Both the position numbers and the translations under genes were made by a program. From positions 1-6,608 of the forward strand of contig CAZSMJ010000109.1 in NCBI GenBank assembly GCA_964608055.1: a stretch of DNA of 6,608 nt, read 5' to 3'. Shown one piece after another: positions 5,301-6,608 of the stretch. Below the pieces are notes generated by a model, which was not told where the DNA came from, did not search any database, and saw nothing but the letters and a program-made list of their open reading frames with translations. Positions within the stretch are counted from its first letter, which is position 1. Each line of letters opens with the position of its first letter. Source of the stretch: JALYNX01 sp964608055. GTDB lineage: Bacteria; Actinomycetota; Acidimicrobiia; Spongiisociales; ZC4RG35.

Positions 5301-6608
5301 TTACATCCGGTCGGGGATCTCGATCCCCAACAAATCGAGGAGCCGCTCCAGCGCTCTCAAGGCCCAGGCCGACAGCGCCAGCCAAGAGGCCTGTCGCACC
5401 GGGTCGGGCTCGGAAAGGATGTGACAGGTGTCGTAGAAGCGGTTGAAGCGCCCTGCCAACCCATAGGCGAATTCCGCCACGTGGTTGGGAGAGCGGAGGT
5501 CGATCGTGCGTTGGATCACTTCGGGGAGCCGCAACAGGTCGAGCACCAGGTCACGTTCGACGTCCACTGTCGGCGGGCTGATGCCCGCCGGGCTCAAACC
5601 TGCCTCGGCGGCTTTGCGCAGGATCGACTTGATGCGGACCGCGGCGTACTGGATATAGGGGCCGGTCTTTCCTTCGAAAGAGCTGAACCGATCAAGGTCG
5701 AACACATAGTCCGAGACCCGATTGTTGATCAGGTCTCCGAACTTGAGAGCGGCAATACCGACCATGGCTGCGATCCGTTCCCGCTCCTCGGCGGGGTAGT
5801 CCTCGGCCAGGTGCGCCTCGTCCAGGCGGCGTCGGGCGGCGGCAGTGAGCATCTCGATCACGTCGGCGAGGCGGACAACGCCTCCCTCCCGGGTTTTGAA
5901 GGGCTTCCCGTCGGGGCCGTTCATGGTCCCGAACCAGATGTGCTCCAGCCGGGTCCCCTCCGGGATCATCCCTGCCTTCTGCGCAGCCCGGAACAGCTGC
6001 AGGAAATGGTCCGACTGACGCTTGTCCACGACGTAGAGGATCAGGTCGGCGTGGAGCTCCCTGACCCGCATCTCGATGGTGGCGAGGTCGGTGGTGCCAT
6101 AGAGCGCCCCTCCCACCGACGACTCCAGGATCAGCGGCGGAAGGTCCCTTTTGTCGTCTTCCTCGGCGATCCGGATCACGACCGCACCGTCGGACTCTTC
6201 GGCGACTCCGGTCTCGATCAGGGTGGCGACCATGGGGGCGATCCGGTCCCGGACGTCCGACTCGCCATACCAGAGGTCGAAGTTCACCCCCAGAGCGGCG
6301 AAATCCTCGCGCTGGGCAACCTCGGATGCGTATTTCATGTGTCGCCACAAGGCGAGATACCCGGGGTCGCCCTGCTGGAGGCGGACCGTTGCCTCGCGGG
6401 CGGTGTCGGCGAAGTCGGTGTCGGCGCGAGCTCGAGCCGCGGCCTCCGGGTACATCCGCTCCAGGTCGTCCAATGACACCGGAGATGTCTCGGGGAACTG
6501 GGATGCCTCGGTGTCGAAGTAGGGGAGGTCGGGTTTGGCCTCCTCGATGGCGGCGATGAGCAGCCCCATGTTGAATCCCCAGTCGCCGAAATGCGGGTCG
6601 CGGATCAC
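5301..6608 (-). CDS. argS: Arginyl-tRNA synthetase, C-terminal ~435 residues (N-terminus beyond the window)
   Basis: This class I synthetase charges tRNA-Arg with arginine. Only the last 435 residues are inside the window. The frame is open to the right edge and the first visible codon (GTG, in VIRDPHFGDWG) is internal. By comparison with E. coli ArgS (577 residues), the N-terminal tRNA-recognition domain and the HIGH signature are missing. Seen, numbered from the edge: HFGDWGFNMG at 6-15, the GVNFDLWYGESDV block at 107-119, YGTTDLAT at 170-177, DKRQSDHF at 195-202 and GKPFKTREGG at 234-243, which stands in the KMSKS place. The DALR anticodon-binding domain begins near GKTGPYIQYA (313-322) and the protein ends with the family-typical GIEIPDRM. 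The following GNAT gene starts two bases after the TAA stop, so the two form an operon. The promoter is outside the window. The GDWG form differs from the INDAG form I associate with many Gram-positive ArgS proteins. Confidence 0.97.
   Translation of the reverse strand: MIRDPHFGDWGFNMGLLIAAIEEAKPDLPYFDTEASQFPETSPVSLDDLERMYPEAAARARADTDFADTAREATVRLQQGDPGYLALWRHMKYASEVAQREDFAALGVNFDLWYGESDVRDRIAPMVATLIETGVAEESDGAVVIRIAEEDDKRDLPPLILESSVGGALYGTTDLATIEMRVRELHADLILYVVDKRQSDHFLQLFRAAQKAGMIPEGTRLEHIWFGTMNGPDGKPFKTREGGVVRLADVIEMLTAAARRRLDEAHLAEDYPAEERERIAAMVGIAALKFGDLINNRVSDYVFDLDRFSSFEGKTGPYIQYAAVRIKSILRKAAEAGLSPAGISPPTVDVERDLVLDLLRLPEVIQRTIDLRSPNHVAEFAYGLAGRFNRFYDTCHILSEPDPVRQASWLALSAWALRALERLLDLLGIEIPDRM

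Noticed and set aside
5299..5385. Upstream extension of the GNAT protein by 29 residues
   Set aside because: It overlaps the conserved end of argS in another frame. The GNAT fold begins right after GTG 5298.
5571..5590. Perfect 8-bp inverted repeat (CGGCGGGC / GCCCGCCG, loop TGAT) inside argS
   Set aside because: It lies in a variable linker coding for SPAGISPPT. A short G/C palindrome like this is likely by chance in this composition and has no regulatory context.
5421..6476. Plus-strand open frame of 351 codons opposite argS
   Set aside because: It is antisense to the conserved argS coding sequence. The translation has no family motifs and the frame is explained by high-GC codon use in argS.

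Overview
The window is a compact, high-GC stretch of bacterial chromosome carrying two converging gene sets. No tRNA, rRNA, CRISPR array, transposon or phage gene is visible. The high GC, strong G/C bias at third codon positions, frequent TTG/GTG starts and very tight gene packing fit an actinobacterium-like genome. The style of the GlcF iron-sulfur protein (a DPCHLRH motif where E. coli has CPCTLQH) points the same way, perhaps to an Acidimicrobiia-like lineage. This placement is an inference from recall, not a computed phylogeny. The arginyl-tRNA synthetase is of the GDWG type that I associate more with proteobacteria.

Left part, plus strand (about 78-4451): a four-gene operon. It encodes the three subunits of a glycolate oxidase, in the order glcD (FAD-linked catalytic subunit), glcE (second FAD-binding-type subunit) and glcF (subunit with two 4Fe-4S clusters and two CCG domains), followed by a small polytopic membrane protein of unknown function. 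Each stop codon overlaps the next start: TTGA between glcD and glcE, TGATG between glcE and glcF, TTGA between glcF and the membrane protein. Each downstream gene has a good Shine-Dalgarno sequence inside the preceding gene. The three subunits should together oxidise glycolate to glyoxylate and pass electrons through the iron-sulfur subunit to a membrane carrier. The fourth, co-translated gene is a reasonable candidate for a membrane partner, but nothing in its sequence proves that.

Upstream of glcD (1-77) lie a perfect 10-bp G/C-rich hairpin and a second G-run that can compete for the same C-run. It is either part of a dispersed repeat or a leader structure. The preferred glcD ATG has no Shine-Dalgarno but has a TATCGT box at a distance that would allow a leaderless transcript.

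Right part, minus strand (4456-6608): argS, cut by the right edge so that its N-terminus is missing, followed two bases later by a GNAT-family acetyltransferase of 280 residues that may be a tandem GNAT with a degenerate second half. This gene ends only 4 bp from the end of the glycolate operon, tail to tail, with no convincing terminator between them.

Overall this is mostly recognisable metabolism and translation. The least explained elements are the operon-linked membrane protein, the argS-coupled GNAT protein and the upstream hairpin region. I see no evidence of an exotic new system.
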